From the NCBI GenBank assembly GCA_038503035.1, contig JAVSML010021646.1, positions 1-64,000 on the forward strand: 64,000 bases of DNA, read 5' to 3'. The DNA is from Crocodylus rhombifer (lineage: Eukaryota > Chordata > Crocodylia > Crocodylidae). The position numbers were made by a program, and so were the translations under genes. The first letter of the stretch is position 1, and each line of letters starts with the position of its first letter. The notes under the pieces are model-generated. The model ran no database searches, was not told the DNA's origin, and worked only from the letters and a program-made list of their open reading frames with translations. Positions 33,017 to 44,071 of this stretch are shown here, piece by piece.

Positions 33017-34925
33017 AAAAGATACAATAGCAATGTGGAGCCATTTCAGTTGACCTTGACAATGTCTTCTATGTACTTGTCTTTAATCCTTATTAAATAT
33101 ATGATAACTCAAAGTAGAGAACTTTGTGTAAAACAGCTACATTGTTTACTCCAATATGAAGAATAGTAAGAGGAAGTTATAATTACCTTTTGTTTCTCAA
33201 AATTATATTAGTCCATCTTAAGGAAAAAAATCATTGATTTAAAATGCAGCAAATAAAAAATATCAGTTTCTAATTTTAAAACAGAGAAATACCTTTTAAT
33301 CCACCAGACTTTTCAACTACTGCTTTGTCAATATTTTAAGCTGAAATAGGAAGTTTAATTCAGGTTTATTTTAATGCTTTCATAACTGAACATACCAAGT
33401 TTCAGCCCTGAGCATATTTGCCACAAAATTTATAAACTCTCGAAAACTGGATTTATAATATAAATGCTGACACAGCCCTAACTATAGCTGCATGAACAAG
33501 TTCATTACAGTGTTATTTATGAAAAAAACCCTCTAAATGAATGAAAGGTAAAGGAGCAGAGCAAGGACTGTGGACCAAGGCTGCAAACTACATATAATTG
33601 CAAACTGAAATAATCACTTTTAAGTGCTGGTTTTCCTGTATTGCTGTTTTATTTATTTATTTATTTATTTTGATGATTACTTTTACTAATCATTGGCCCT
33701 CTTGTATGTTTTGGACAGGTCACTGGTCAGGTCACTGTTCTATTTTTTGTTGTCTTAGGAGACTATATATGCTTGCCTGATCAGTGCAATGCATGGTGGG
33801 CCTTTGTAATTCTCACCTCTAGTCAGTATCTGTGAAAAAACACTTTTTACTTAATAACTTGGGAAAACTAACAGGGTTTATGTCTGAAAGGCTATCATCA
33901 GCATAAGGCACGCTCTTACATTGACTTAGATGACATTCATCTTAATTTGACTCCTGTTTCTTCTTTTCTTCGTTAGTAACAGTTGCTTAAGGAGGGAAAA
34001 GAAGAAAAACCTTTTTTTCATTTTGTGCTCCAGAGAAAGATTAAGAAGAGGTTACCTCCCTTGTCATCCTCACTGGAGAATTATTAAAATTATTCCTAGA
34101 TATGCAGTTGTTTAAAAACATCTCTGTAGACTCTGGTCCATGCTATAAGGCACAATATATATATTGAGCTTGATTTTTTTATTTTTTACAGTGCTTTTCT
34201 AAACCTAGCCTTATCTTGCACAGTAAGACTTTTTTAATCTCTTCATATGCCTCTACAGTTTATTATAACTTCCTGGGAAATATGTTTCTGCTTTAAATAT
34301 CAGTTACTGTATTAATCAATAGTTTCTGAGTCTATGGCAATACACTCAAGGCTAGTAAACCTAAAATTAGACAACTTTCATAGTGCCACCTTTGTCCTGG
34401 AAAGCATGTGTATAGGCACATGCCATCATAAAAGTATTTGAGACAATGTCTGCTTAACTCCATTATTGTAAGAAGTCAGAATACTTACCTTCTAACCCAA
34501 CTGAAGACATTATGCATTTCATCTGTTCAGAGCAAAGGAATGTAAATGCAGAACCAAATTTTCACTTGTTAGGTATTCAGGTGCTACAATTTGGCATATG
34601 TTTCAGCATTTAAGGTGTCCATGCTCATGTGAATTCCCAAATAGAGAATTTGGATATCCTATTGGCAAAAGTACTTTCAGGTGCAGATTAGAAAAACCTT
34701 TGATCAGTATTGGATGGAAAATAGGAATTAGTCTCTCTTCTCTTTCTCCCCGCCCTTTCTGTAATATTGCTAGTGGTGGGACTGGGAAGACGCCTTCTGA
34801 TTCCAGCGCATTTGGGCAAAGGGAAGAGTTTAACTTCAGACATGTATTATTCCTCTGTCATCTTCAGCCATGTGTTTCTGCCAGTAGAAAGGGGAGACAA
34901 CTATTATATATTTGTGACCCTAGTA
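33017..34925. other. AT-rich sequence, nothing recognised
   Basis: A TTTATTTATTTATTTATTTA run lies near 33649-33670. No recognised element or exon. Short CpG-bearing sequence starts near 34925. Confidence 0.45.
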
Positions 34926-35032
34926 TTCCTCCCACCTATCGAAGATCCGCGGCTGGCGAGCCGAGCTCACGGTCTCGGTCATGGTTGGTTGGTCGAATGG
35001 TGGCTAATTGGACACGAACAGGTGGGATTACT
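34926..35032. other. CpG-rich segment beside the solo LTR
   Basis: About 110 bp with many CpG (GATCCGCGGCTGGCGAGC-like). It is unlike the AT-rich DNA to its left but similar in composition to the LTR to its right. It could be part of the same retroelement if the LTR boundary at 35037 is wrong. Confidence 0.35.
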
Positions 35033-35036
35033 AGCA

Positions 35037-36031
35037 TGGAGCTCTGAGACACAGATATGTAGCGATTTTAGAACAAGCTGGATTTATTTAACTTACGCTT
35101 CTGAGGCGTAGGTATCGGTGCTTTCTTCAGTTACAGTAAAACAAGTTTACAACAATGAACAACACAGGGGTCTGTTGGCCCACGAGGTTCACAGCGAGCC
35201 CTTGCTTTCTACCACTGGTACAAGTCCAGTGATAGGTGCGGTTGCCTGCTGCTAGTCCCAGGACTGGTCAACAGCTCATAGACGGGAAGACTAACGAACG
35301 ATAACAAACTGTAACTCGGTGTGATGGTGTGATGCCAGTCCAAGGTAATGGACAACGAATGGATGGTTGGTGAGAGAAACCAAGGTCTAAACTGGAGGAT
35401 GATGTAGCGGAGACAATCAACGTGTGTAGGGGCGCGCCGAATCACAGTCGATGAGAGAAGCCGAAGTCAGTCCGACACCAGGTGAGTAGAAGCCGAGTCG
35501 TAGTATCAAAATCGCAAAACCATAGTCAAAATCAGAACCGGAGGTAAAGCCAAAACAGTTCATAACTGAGAGATCAAACACAAAAACACGGAGAGGTGAG
35601 TCGCTGTGTGAAGTTGAAAGGGGAACTGGGGAAATGAATCCCAAACTCTCTGTCTAGCAGTCCCTGCCTAGGCAGCCTCTGCTTACAGATCAAGCAGCTC
35701 TCTCTCTCTCTCACTCCCACACCAACGACACTCCACCAACTCCTAACACCCACACCACTGGCAGGGGCCAGGACCTTTTTAATGCTACCCCTCAGCCAAT
35801 CAGGGTGCTTGACAGCTGGAATTTTCTGGTACCATTACCTCATGCTTCTTTAAACTGAGCATGTGTGATTCTGGTTTCTGTGTAGTGATTACGCATGCGT
35901 GAGGCTGAAAAGTAGGTCGCCTGTGATTGAGAGCTTTACAGGTCACCTAGGGGGCACATGCTGGGCACGCTGTGGAATTTTCCATGAGTTGGCATTATCT
36001 GCGCATGACCAGACTTAACTCATGTGTTACA
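35037..36031 (-). mobile_element. 995-bp solo LTR, CpG-rich, minus orientation
   Basis: Read on the minus strand it starts TGTAACACATGAG (36031) and ends CTCAGAGCTCCA (35037), giving the canonical TG..CA. The four bases AGCA occur on both sides (35033-35036 and 36032-36035), a short target duplication. Promoter-like elements lie in the right order on the minus strand: inverted CCAAT at 35796-35800, TTAAAAAGG at 35774-35782, and the polyadenylation signal AATAAA at 35083-35088 near the LTR end. The repeated CTTCGGCTTC/GATTTTGA words resemble Ty3/Gypsy LTR leaders. No internal coding region adjoins, so recombination between LTRs probably removed it. Many CpGs remain. Confidence 0.65.
35083..35088 (-). 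promoter_or_regulatory. Polyadenylation signal in solo LTR
   Basis: AATAAA on the minus strand, about 45 bp before the LTR end, where R/U5 is expected. Confidence 0.55.
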
Positions 36032-36035
36032 AGCA

Positions 36036-37080
36036 CTTCTTAAGATTTTGTTTGGACACCACCCTTTCCTTTTGCTTTTAAAATGACTACTACCACCACC
36101 ATATGGTGCATTTCACTTAACCATACTGGCTTGATGGGGCTGCATCTCTCCTCCATCTGCACTCACAAACTTACAGCTGCTTCCCCCCCACCTCATATTC
36201 ATCATCTTCCTTCTTTCTGCTTCACCCATTGTTAACTTCATTTATGGCCTGTTCACCTTTTTCCTGTCCTGGCCTCTATCTTCCCTCTTCAAATATACTT
36301 AAATACTTAGGAGTTTTTTTTCCATGCCTGTTTGCCAGTTACATTTTCTCTTCTACATTTAAGGCTGGCACTCAATTAAAGCAAAAAACTTACTACCAAT
36401 TTTATTTTGAAAGTTTGCTTTATAGATATTTTTTGTAGATTGGAGGAGCAAGAAAATGGGAAAACAGTTTGGGGAAATGGGGAAAATGCTCTAATTCCCA
36501 GGTGTTGCCAAGGTTTATCTCTTCTCTCTCTCAGTGCACAGTTTGACAATCTACCAAGTACAAAATGATTTTGGGGATACTTTAGTATTTTTCTATAATA
36601 ACTGCATGTAAGAAAGGCACCTGTCTTGTGGTGGCATTAACACCCGCTGCTGGCTACTTAGCCCTTGCCAAGTCTGTCCTGTTAGTTTACTCTCCCTCTT
36701 GCTTGCCCACCACATCTTGATGTTATAGTATTTAAAAGAAAGGGAAGCTGCCCCAGGGATCCCCAATCCTGCTCTCATTCTTTGGCTTCTGGGGCTAGTT
36801 ACATGCTTTGGGGCACTTGGCCCTAACCTGACACTGGGTTGCCTCGGGTCTTTATATTCTTGTTGGCACTAGGCCTTTCCCAGTCTTGGACTGACCCCAC
36901 ACACTGCCCTGCTCCAGACTTACTGCTTCCTCAGTATGCCTTAAGCCTGCCCCCAGCAGGGTTCAAGAAGGTCATGTGTCTCTGGGGCACTAACGGGACC
37001 TCCAGACCATCCCTCAGTCCTGCCGGCAAACCACCAGGAAAAAAAACCAAACTTTAACCAAAAAATATAGGCCCCCTGTC
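36036..37080. other. Mixed sequence, nothing firmly recognised
   Basis: The left half is AT-rich. 36780-37075 is richer in GC with CTTCCTCAGTATGCC-type words and might be an unrecognised LTR or repeat. No conserved protein frame. Confidence 0.4.
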
Positions 37081-37424
37081 TGTAACACAAAGTAGAATCA
37101 CACTAGATTCAAACCTCAGCCAAGCCCATAGGCTGTACTGTACAACCTATAATGTTTACTTTATACCACTGAGCTCCAAGGATGGGGTACTCACTCAGAC
37201 CTCCATGCCTTTGGGGTTCTGTCCTTTAGTTACCATTCAGTAGAGGTAGGTGGGGTGGTAAACAGCTTTATCTTTATTAGGAACAGGATTCATCAACTCA
37301 CATGCTCACAGCTTGCAGAGAGAACTACAACTCCCCACCACCACAAACCATACCCACAGGGCATCAGGGGAGAGACTGGGTCATCCAACTGCTGGACCCT
37401 TAAAGGTACATTCCATATATCACA
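37081..37424 (-). mobile_element. Gypsy 3' LTR, 344 bp
   Basis: On the minus strand it begins TGTGATATATGGAATG and ends TTTGTGTTACA (TG..CA with TGT/ACA ends). It contains the polyadenylation signal AATAAA at 37273-37278, in CCTAATAAAGATAAAGC. It is immediately preceded by the purine tract at 37425-37437. The far flank reads CTGTC, but with no 5' LTR in view a target duplication cannot be tested. Confidence 0.75.
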
Positions 37425-37437
37425 TCCCCCTTCTTTA
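37425..37437 (-). other. Polypurine tract (plus-strand primer site)
   Basis: TAAAGAAGGGGGA on the minus strand directly abuts the LTR start, the position of the plus-strand DNA primer in LTR retroelements. Confidence 0.75.
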
Positions 37438-37439
37438 CT

Positions 37440-38512
37440 CTGGGAGCTCCCTTTTAAATACTTGAATGTTCATCAGGTGCTACTTTAACAAGGAACATTT
37501 CAGGTTCATGGAGAACAGAGGTTGACTCACCGGTGGGGTCTAGCCTTTACCGCTATCCATTATATAGTCCCTGTACTTCACAGGCAATCTCACCATACGT
37601 CCACTCTTAGTTTACTTAGTGGTGTCATCAGGTTCCTCTGTGGCTACTGATGGGTTCTATGGAATGTGATGAATCTCTTGCTCCTGGTGGCCTGGTTCTT
37701 CTTCTGAAGTTTGTTCTGCTGCCGTCTTCTGAGGTACATTGACATGTTCTGCTGGTACTGATGAGTAATCCTTTCTTAAGTGTCTGCTGTTCCTCGTGTA
37801 GACATTACTGCTGGGGGTTTTTACTACGTAGAAGTGTAGTTCATCCCTTTTTGCCATGATGGACACTGGTATCCAACCTGAACTTGTTTGCATCCTTACT
37901 TTCTCCCTTTCTTATAAAGGTGGCAAAAATGCAGCTGTGCAGTCATAGTGCTCCTTTTGGTGCCTTTGAAGGTTCCACAACTTGTGTGAGGCATTCAACA
38001 GTGGTCTAGGAGTTAGCACAGCCATTGTAACAAGGAGGGTACAGCGCAAAAGTCTCCCTATTGAAGCTGCGCTGGAGCATATTCAACGCTAGTAATGGGC
38101 ATGTTCCTCAGATTGAGCAAAGCCAGATATAGATCAGAGCCATCCTGCAAAGTCTTCTTAAAAATTGATTTGATGGTCTGAACTGTTTGTTCAACCTGAC
38201 CATTGGATTGTGGGTAACCTGGATTAGAATGGGTGATAGTTATGCCCCAGTCAGTTACAAATTGTTTCATCGTGTGACTTGCAAATGGCACATGGTCACA
38301 GACAATCTCTTTAGGTAGGCCATGGCAAGCAAACACAGACTTCATTTTGGATACTACCAGCTGTTTTGTCTGGCAGGTGCAAAACTTCAGGGTACTTAGA
38401 ATAATAATTGACTATAGTCAAATAAGACTGTCCCCATAGGTCAAAAATGTCTGCTGCCAGTTTTAGCAGAGGCAGGTCTGGGATCTCATGTGAGATCATG
38501 GGCTCTTTCTAA
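37440..38512 (-). pseudogene. Ty3/Gypsy integrase, decayed C-terminal pol
   Basis: The minus-strand frame ending 38311 carries LAADIFDLWGQSYLTIV (first catalytic Asp). After a frameshift near 38340 the next frame carries GLPKEIVCDHVPF (second Asp) and GYPQSNGQVEQTVQTIK (catalytic Glu). Downstream pieces include the MQTSSGWIPVSIMAKRDE block at about 37893 and GRMVRLPVKYRDYI near 37560, typical of the C-terminal end of gypsy integrases. Stops lie after PAQLQ (about 38058), at 37657, and again before the last piece. Integrase inserts the element cDNA into the host. All three catalytic residues are readable, but the protein is broken by a frameshift and several stops. Confidence 0.85.
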
Positions 38513-38780
38513 TTATTGGTTTGGAGCTCTTGGCTTCCTCCTACTCTAAGCTGTATTCCTCTGTAAACCATAAGCACCATCACTGTGCCAGTTGTTCCCC
38601 AGGTAGCTTGGCTGTCAGCCAGGCTCTCCTCTGCAGCTTCCAGGTCAGGAGCTCTTTCCTCTTCTGCTTCCAGGATCAGGCTGCCCTGCTCTGGCTTAAG
38701 GCTGGGGTTTATATGAGTCCCCACCTCTGACCCATTGGCTATGTGTAGGGGGTGCAAGTGGGTGCACATGCACCCCATGA
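38513..38780 (-). other. Promoter-like segment upstream of the integrase fragment
   Basis: On the minus strand AGCCAATGGG (38731-38740) precedes CTCATATAAACC (38706-38717) by about 14 bp, a CCAAT/TATA arrangement. An 89-codon Glu/Ala-rich frame follows. This may be part of another LTR joined to the gypsy fragment. A CCCCTACA..TGCACATGCACCC hairpin lies at 38748-38775. No family was recognised. Confidence 0.35.
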
Positions 38781-39740
38781 GTGTGGCAGTGCACTGCTAT
38801 GAAAAGGCATTGCCAACACTGCCAGTGGCATCTGCAGGCAGTCTGTGATCACCATTGGGCATGGCTGATGCTGCCACACCTCTTTCCCACCCCTACCCCC
38901 CATCACCGACAGTGCCACAGCTGCCTGCGGGATCTCTCTGCTTACCACCACCTGCCGGAGCTCGCTGTGCCCCCCCAGCTTCTGGGGGCATGTAGCATTC
39001 ATGCTCTGCCTCCTGCTGATCACCTAACTCCCTGAGCTGCTGCAGGTGTTTTCTGATATGGCTTTCTAGAGCAGCCTCAGAGAGGGATTTATGCTAGCCC
39101 CTGTGGTGTTTCTATGCAAGACCCACAGCCCCTGACCTTGGTGCCACTGCTGGTTCCATGGTAAGCATTCAGTCAGATCTGTTTCACCCTTAAGTCTGCA
39201 CCTGGGAGCAAGAAGGTCTTGGGGTTTGTTCTCCCTTCTCAGTAATGGGGTAGGGCCCCATTACACTATGACACACATGTCTGTAGAGCAATCTTAATTC
39301 TAAATGTTGAAGTTGGTGGTTTGTTGTTTTTTATAATTTCTAGAAAGCTATCTAGCAGTCCATTTTCTTATCTGAAGCCTCCCTTATGTGATAATGGGCC
39401 AGGTCCAACAACAAAATTCCATTTTGTGCGAATGTTTGCAGTGAAATTACAATAAATTTTTCCAGACTCTGGATTTCTCACAATATGTGCTATTTAACAT
39501 AACCAGCTATACAGCTTTGGGAATAGAAATTCACTCTTAACTGCACAAAATACCCAGCTGCCCGCTTCCTAAGTCTTATGTAAACAGTGATGAGAATAAT
39601 AATAATTATTGTTATTATAAAATGAATACACCTAGAATTGGGAAAATTGAAGAAAACAATCAAGGGGATCTAGTAAGCAGAATGTCTCAGGGATAGTGAG
39701 AGGAGGGTCTGGGAATCCCTGCTTGAGGGACTTGACAAGG
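38781..39740. other. Mixed sequence, nothing recognised
   Basis: The GC-richer left part (to about 39250) may be old repeat; the rest is AT-rich with an AATAATAATAATTATT run near 39596. No conserved frame. Confidence 0.4.
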
Positions 39741-39745
39741 GAGAA

Positions 39746-40186
39746 ATGGCAGGAATAAAAGCAGCTGCTGGCAATATGGAGGGGCGAGCCAGTGAGGAGG
39801 TGGAGGCTCTCCATGCCAACAGTAGGCAGGACTGGCATGAATTTGAAATGCCCGAGCGATGGGCAGCTGAAAGAGCACCAAGAGCCCCTGACATTGGGGA
39901 CACTGAGATCGAGCTCCAGGAGGGGTGGAGTGTTGGGAGGGATTTTCCTCTAGTGCTGCCAAGAAAGTGCATTGAGGAAAGCACCGAGCAGCGGTGCAAC
40001 CAGGATGAGCTCAAGGGAGACGTGGAAGCCAACCTTGGGGAAGCAAAGGTGTCCCCATTTGATCACTCCCAGGTACCAGGTTGGGGAGCTGGGCTAGGTG
40101 CAGAGAAGAGATGGGAGCCATGTGGGACCACCATCAGGGGAGCATTCCCAGATTCAGGCAGGAAGGCTGAGAAAACCGACCAGTAG
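39746..40186 (+). other. Unrecognised 146-codon open frame in a GC-rich, repeat-like segment
   Basis: The frame begins with ATG in GGCAGGAATAAAAGCAGC and is hydrophilic, rich in Glu, Gly, Ala and Arg (for example EELQEGW-like and KAEKTD segments). No domain, signal peptide or membrane segment is apparent. It lies within about 1.2 kb (39690-40900) whose 3' part matches another place in this window (44072-44260). The whole segment may therefore be a retroelement leader or a dispersed repeat and not a host gene. Function unknown. If real it would be novel, but chance openness in GC-rich DNA is quite possible. Confidence 0.25.
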
Positions 40187-40727
40187 GACACTGGATGGGT
40201 CCCTTCTTTTGGTTTCTTTTTTCATTTTATTCCTTTACCTCTGCTCAACAGGGGCATCCTTGGACCCCAAGAGAAGAGACAACTGTCTCAAGGGGCCCAG
40301 GCCAGCTAATTATCCTACCCCAAGGATAGAGGAGGATATGATTAGGCACAAGGAATATCTGCACTTGAGAGGCTGTTGTGACAAGATCTGGTGCCCCACA
40401 AGAGGTTGGCATAAGGCTGGGGTGTTGGGAAGGTGGAGCCTCACAAACATCCCACAAGTGGCGGGGTCAACCCTGACGATAACTTTGAGGCTGAACCCAA
40501 CACTGATATAACATTCAAAGATGTGGCAGGAGAGTTTAGGGAACAACCTAAGCCTACCTTAGGGAACCTACAACACTAGAGAGTGTACACCCTCTACCAC
40601 CCGGACCAAGATGACACAGGAGCAGGCATTCAAAGCTAGATGGGTGCACAGAAGTAAAGGAAACATGGTAAATGGAAAAAAGTCACAAAAATTAAGAAAA
40701 AGAAAGAGAAGTAAGATAGTTATACAA

Positions 40728-40905
40728 GAAATTAAGGTGATGACAGTGAAAGATAGGAAAATAAGTAAAACAACAATTTAAAAATAAAAAGCAAGGGAAA
40801 ATTTTAAGACAGAGAAAGGAAAATAGAAGGATTTGAGCTTTAAAGAGAGCCAAGCTTCCAAACAGTTGAGCACATCTGTGCTTTTAAAAGTTAGCCTGCT
40901 TCAGG
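40728..40905 (+). repeat. Dispersed repeat, copy 1 (pair with 44072-44260)
   Basis: The words GGAAAATAAGTAAAACAA, AGAGAAAGGAAAAT, GATTTGAGCTTTAAA and CCTTCCAAA-like blocks occur in the same order and spacing at both places. Divergence is considerable and small indels separate them. Confidence 0.7.
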
Positions 40906-41260
40906 CATATATATGTAAGACCAATGTTCATGCAAACCCGGGAGTTTCTCAAGAGTTTGTGACAGATTACTATTACTATTACTCTTTTACAAATTGTGAT
41001 TTTTTTTTAACATAACAGTTTGCACACTCGTGTAATAATAGATTGTACTTTACCTAAATCACTAGCTGAATAATATAGTATGCCTTAGTTTTATACTGAA
41101 GACATATATTGATGGTGAGTCCTTCACCACACTACTTAGGTGCAATGAATAGGTAAGTATATAATAATCCCATATTTAATTGGAAAGGGACTTTTCATTA
41201 AAATATATTATCACAATTGCACCAATTGATTGTGGAGGGAGGCAACATTGGATAAATCTT
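40906..41260. other. AT-rich sequence, nothing recognised
   Basis: Short ATTACTATTACT run near 40968; otherwise nothing recognised. Confidence 0.4.
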
Positions 41261-41265
41261 TAGGG

Positions 41266-42365
41266 CTAGAAACAGACATTACACATAAACTGGTTTAAAT
41301 GATCAGAAACTGGTTTAAACATGTAACAGAACAGAAGTTCCGTGCACATAAACCACTTTGAAAATGGCTGGAACCCATTTGAGATAAACCTGGTTGAATG
41401 CAGTATCAGACTTAACTGATTTGGCTCAAACCAGTTCATGGGTGACCAGTGCCACCTTAGTCCCCTCCCCTCCCAGTGACCAGTAAGTGATTGTGGGGAG
41501 TCCACATATGGCCAATCTCACTGACCGGGGGTTCCCCCCATGGCAATACTCACCAACTGGGAAGTGGTCGGGGCACTTCCAGAACTGGCTGCAGTGCTAC
41601 ATCCGATGGTCCCACTCCCCAGATGGCACTCACAGGGGGGCATCAGTGTTCATGCCTGCCCATCACCTAAGCAGGGAGTGCGGCCAGTCAGGGGGTGCAC
41701 TAGCTCTCTCAGGGGGCTATGCGTCACCACTGAACCAGTTTATGCAATGTCTGTCCCAGACCCTTGCTGGTTTTAGATAAACCAGGCAACCCAGCATGCC
41801 CCCTGGGCTGGTCAGAGCTTTCTGCTCCACAGCAGAGCTGGCCCCTCCGTTCTGCTTTTCTCCATACCCCCATCTCACCACTCACTGCTTAAGCAAAGAT
41901 CCCTTCCTCGTCTCTCCCACAGCATGGACTGTAGCCAGCATGTGGCCTGCTAGCTAATGCTGTGTAAGGCAGATAGGGCTTTTTGGAGGTAATCCACATA
42001 TCAGCTAGTAATGTCCCTGCATTCCTTCCTTTGGAAAAAGCTGTTTAAGTAGAGCTTGTAATGAGTGAGGCTTTGTTTTCTGATGGGGTGTTAAATGTTG
42101 ATAACAGAGCTGATACATTTTCTGGTACCAAGTGGGGTGGGAACCCCTCCCTAATCACAATGTCCTGCCAGGGCCTGGCCATACCCTCCTCAGCTCCCTG
42201 TGGAAGGGAAAGGAGGGCTGCTCTAGCATCTCCAGCTTCTAGCATGTGCCTACATTTCTGGGATATCTGTCTGGTTACAGAACTGTTTTAGCTTAGACAG
42301 GTTAGACTAACCTGGAAAGACTGAATCAATTCAGGATCAGGCTTGTTGAATATCTGTCCCTGACC
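41266..42365. mobile_element. Putative 1.1-kb DNA transposon with ACAGAYATT ends
   Basis: The left end (TAGGGCTAGAAACAGACATT) and the right end read inward (TCTAGGTCAGGGACAGATATT-like) are similar but not identical inverted sequences. The left part repeats AAACTGGTTTAAA words. The right end (GAATTGATTCAG, CAGGTTAGTCTAACCTG) recurs in reverse orientation at 51585-51659, so it is a dispersed family. Target duplication not resolved. No transposase seen. Confidence 0.45.
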
Positions 42366-42859
42366 TAGAAAAATTTTAAAAAGCAGCAGGAAAAACAGTT
42401 TTGATTTCTGGCTCCAGTTGGAGGTCAGGCTCGATCCTCCTCTTCCTTTTCTTCCATGTCCACTGAAGCAGTCATTAACTTCTCATGTGCCAATTTTTTC
42501 ATTCTTCCCCAATAATGCCAGGCAGTTACTAATTACTATCAAGTCTTTATTTCTTAAGAGTTTCAGAAACACTTCCTTGAGTATAGTCTTATGATGAGAT
42601 TAATGTTACAGTTAGCACAATCTAACTCTAAGGAATATTAGACAGTGTTAAATTTTGCACATGCTGTGAGGAGCCACACATTGAAGGTTAATAGCCTCTC
42701 TAATGTGCATTTCTCTGGCTTGCCACTGGGAAAGGAGTGGGGTGAGCAGGGGCATGGCTAGGAGCTGCCCGGTCTGCTCTGCACCTGCTCCACATTTTTT
42801 ATGTGTGGACACTCACATTTTAAGTTCCCTTAGTATGGTCTAAGTGTAATGTGTAACTT
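42366..42859. other. Mixed sequence, nothing recognised
   Basis: AT-rich DNA with a GC-richer block at 42700-42790; no recognised element. Confidence 0.4.
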
Positions 42860-43223
42860 TGTGGCAGGCTAGTAAGGGGTTCTTCTGCATTGAGCCACCC
42901 ACCTCACTGCACCGCCTTCCAGGCTCCGAGTGCCTTCCTGGGGGTGCCTCATGTCTGGCCGACACCCTTCCTGGAGCATACCCGCTAGCCTGAGGTTAAA
43001 ACTGCCACCACCCAGGGATGGGCTTAATTCTGGCTCTGCACCCCCTGGGAAACACAGGCCTGGTAGCCCTCAAGGGTACTTGATTCACTTCAAGAACTTG
43101 GGATGCTTCCCTCAGTCGGAAGCACAAGTAGTGGCCTCCCTTAGTCAGTTGAACCAAGGGGACCCCAAAGCATAATCTTGATTCACTCCCAATAAGTCTT
43201 CTGTGCTAGGTACAAAGGAGAAT

Positions 43224-43229
43224 TTTATT
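43224..43229 (-). promoter_or_regulatory. Polyadenylation signal of the solo LTR
   Basis: AATAAA on the minus strand within AACCAATAAAATTCTCC, downstream of the TATA box as expected. Confidence 0.65.
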
Positions 43230-43538
43230 GGTTACAAGGGGTAGGGTTGGAATAGGGTACAGGGTAGACCAATTTGAGAGAAATCCCATAGATCAAACTC
43301 CTATGGCTGGGTAACCTTTGATCATGCATCTGAGTTACTGCAAGCTATATATCTAGTTAGATCTTAGGTAGCCTACTCACAAGTATCAGCCAAAGGCAGG
43401 TGGAGATTCCCTCTGGAGGCAGGCAGTTCCTTAATTATGAATTTTGAGAGAGAGAGCAAATTTCCAATGGTCCAGCTCTTCTCTCTCTCTCTGAGTTTTC
43501 CTCATGGCTGCTGCCCCTCCTCTTGGGCAGTCCTTAAC

Positions 43539-43546
43539 TTATATAG
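43539..43546 (-). promoter_or_regulatory. TATA box of the solo LTR
   Basis: CTATATAA on the minus strand in GGGCTATATAAGTTAAGG, at the expected U3/R junction. Confidence 0.65.
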
Positions 43547-44071
43547 CCCTTATGACCTCATTTATCTGGTGCAATGGTGGCCAGCACCTGTTGGCTGTCA
43601 GCCAACCAATTTGAAATGCATCACTAGTTGCTGGGCAGACTGACAGTCTCTAGCTCCCCAGGGAGCCCAAGTCCCTCACCTAGGTATGTGATGCCAGTTA
43701 CATAGGCAGAGGGAGCAGGTTTCCCTCTTCTCTCAGGAATGTATCCAGCTCAGGTTACCTAAAGAGATAGAGTAAGGTGTGTGTCCTCTGCTGGGCCCAT
43801 CATAACCAAATTGTCACAGATCAGAGTTTTTGGGGAGAAACAGAAGTGGCCTTCTGCCACAACTTCACTGTAACTTGAAACAAGTTGCGACATTGTGTAT
43901 GTCTCAAAAAAGTTGGGGGAATGGGACAGGAGAAATGGAGTAGTAAAGACAATAGCAGGGTGAGACGATAGTAGAGCAGGATGGTATATATGTTTTTATT
44001 TACAGACTTTCGTTGTGTATAAATAGCACTTTCAAACTTCCTTTCTTCCTTATAAATAGCAAAAGCTATTA

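Larger units (their letters stand above)
37081..38512 (-). mobile_element. Ty3/Gypsy retrotransposon fragment: integrase plus 3' LTR
   Basis: On the minus strand this holds the integrase core and C-terminal part of pol (38512 to about 37440), a polypurine tract, and the 3' LTR. Everything upstream (gag, protease, RT, RNase H, 5' LTR) is missing: the integrase similarity ends abruptly near 38512. Gene order and the purine tract abutting TGTGAT are as in Ty3/Gypsy elements. Confidence 0.85.
42860..43818 (-). mobile_element. 959-bp retroviral-type solo LTR
   Basis: On the minus strand it starts TGTGACAATTTGG and ends AGCCTGCCACA. The internal order is that of an LTR: U3 to about 43540, a TATA box (CTATATAA, 43539-43546), R with a (GA)n-rich leader, AATAAA (43224-43229), then U5. 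The spacing (TATA about 310 bp before AATAAA) gives a long R region. No gag, pol or env sequence adjoins on either side, so this is a solo LTR left after recombination. Flanks do not show a clear duplication, so the exact ends may be off by a few bases. Confidence 0.72.

Noticed and set aside
38700..38740. CCAAT/TATA pair as a host gene promoter
   Set aside because: No downstream host gene; adjacency to a gypsy fragment makes an LTR origin likelier.
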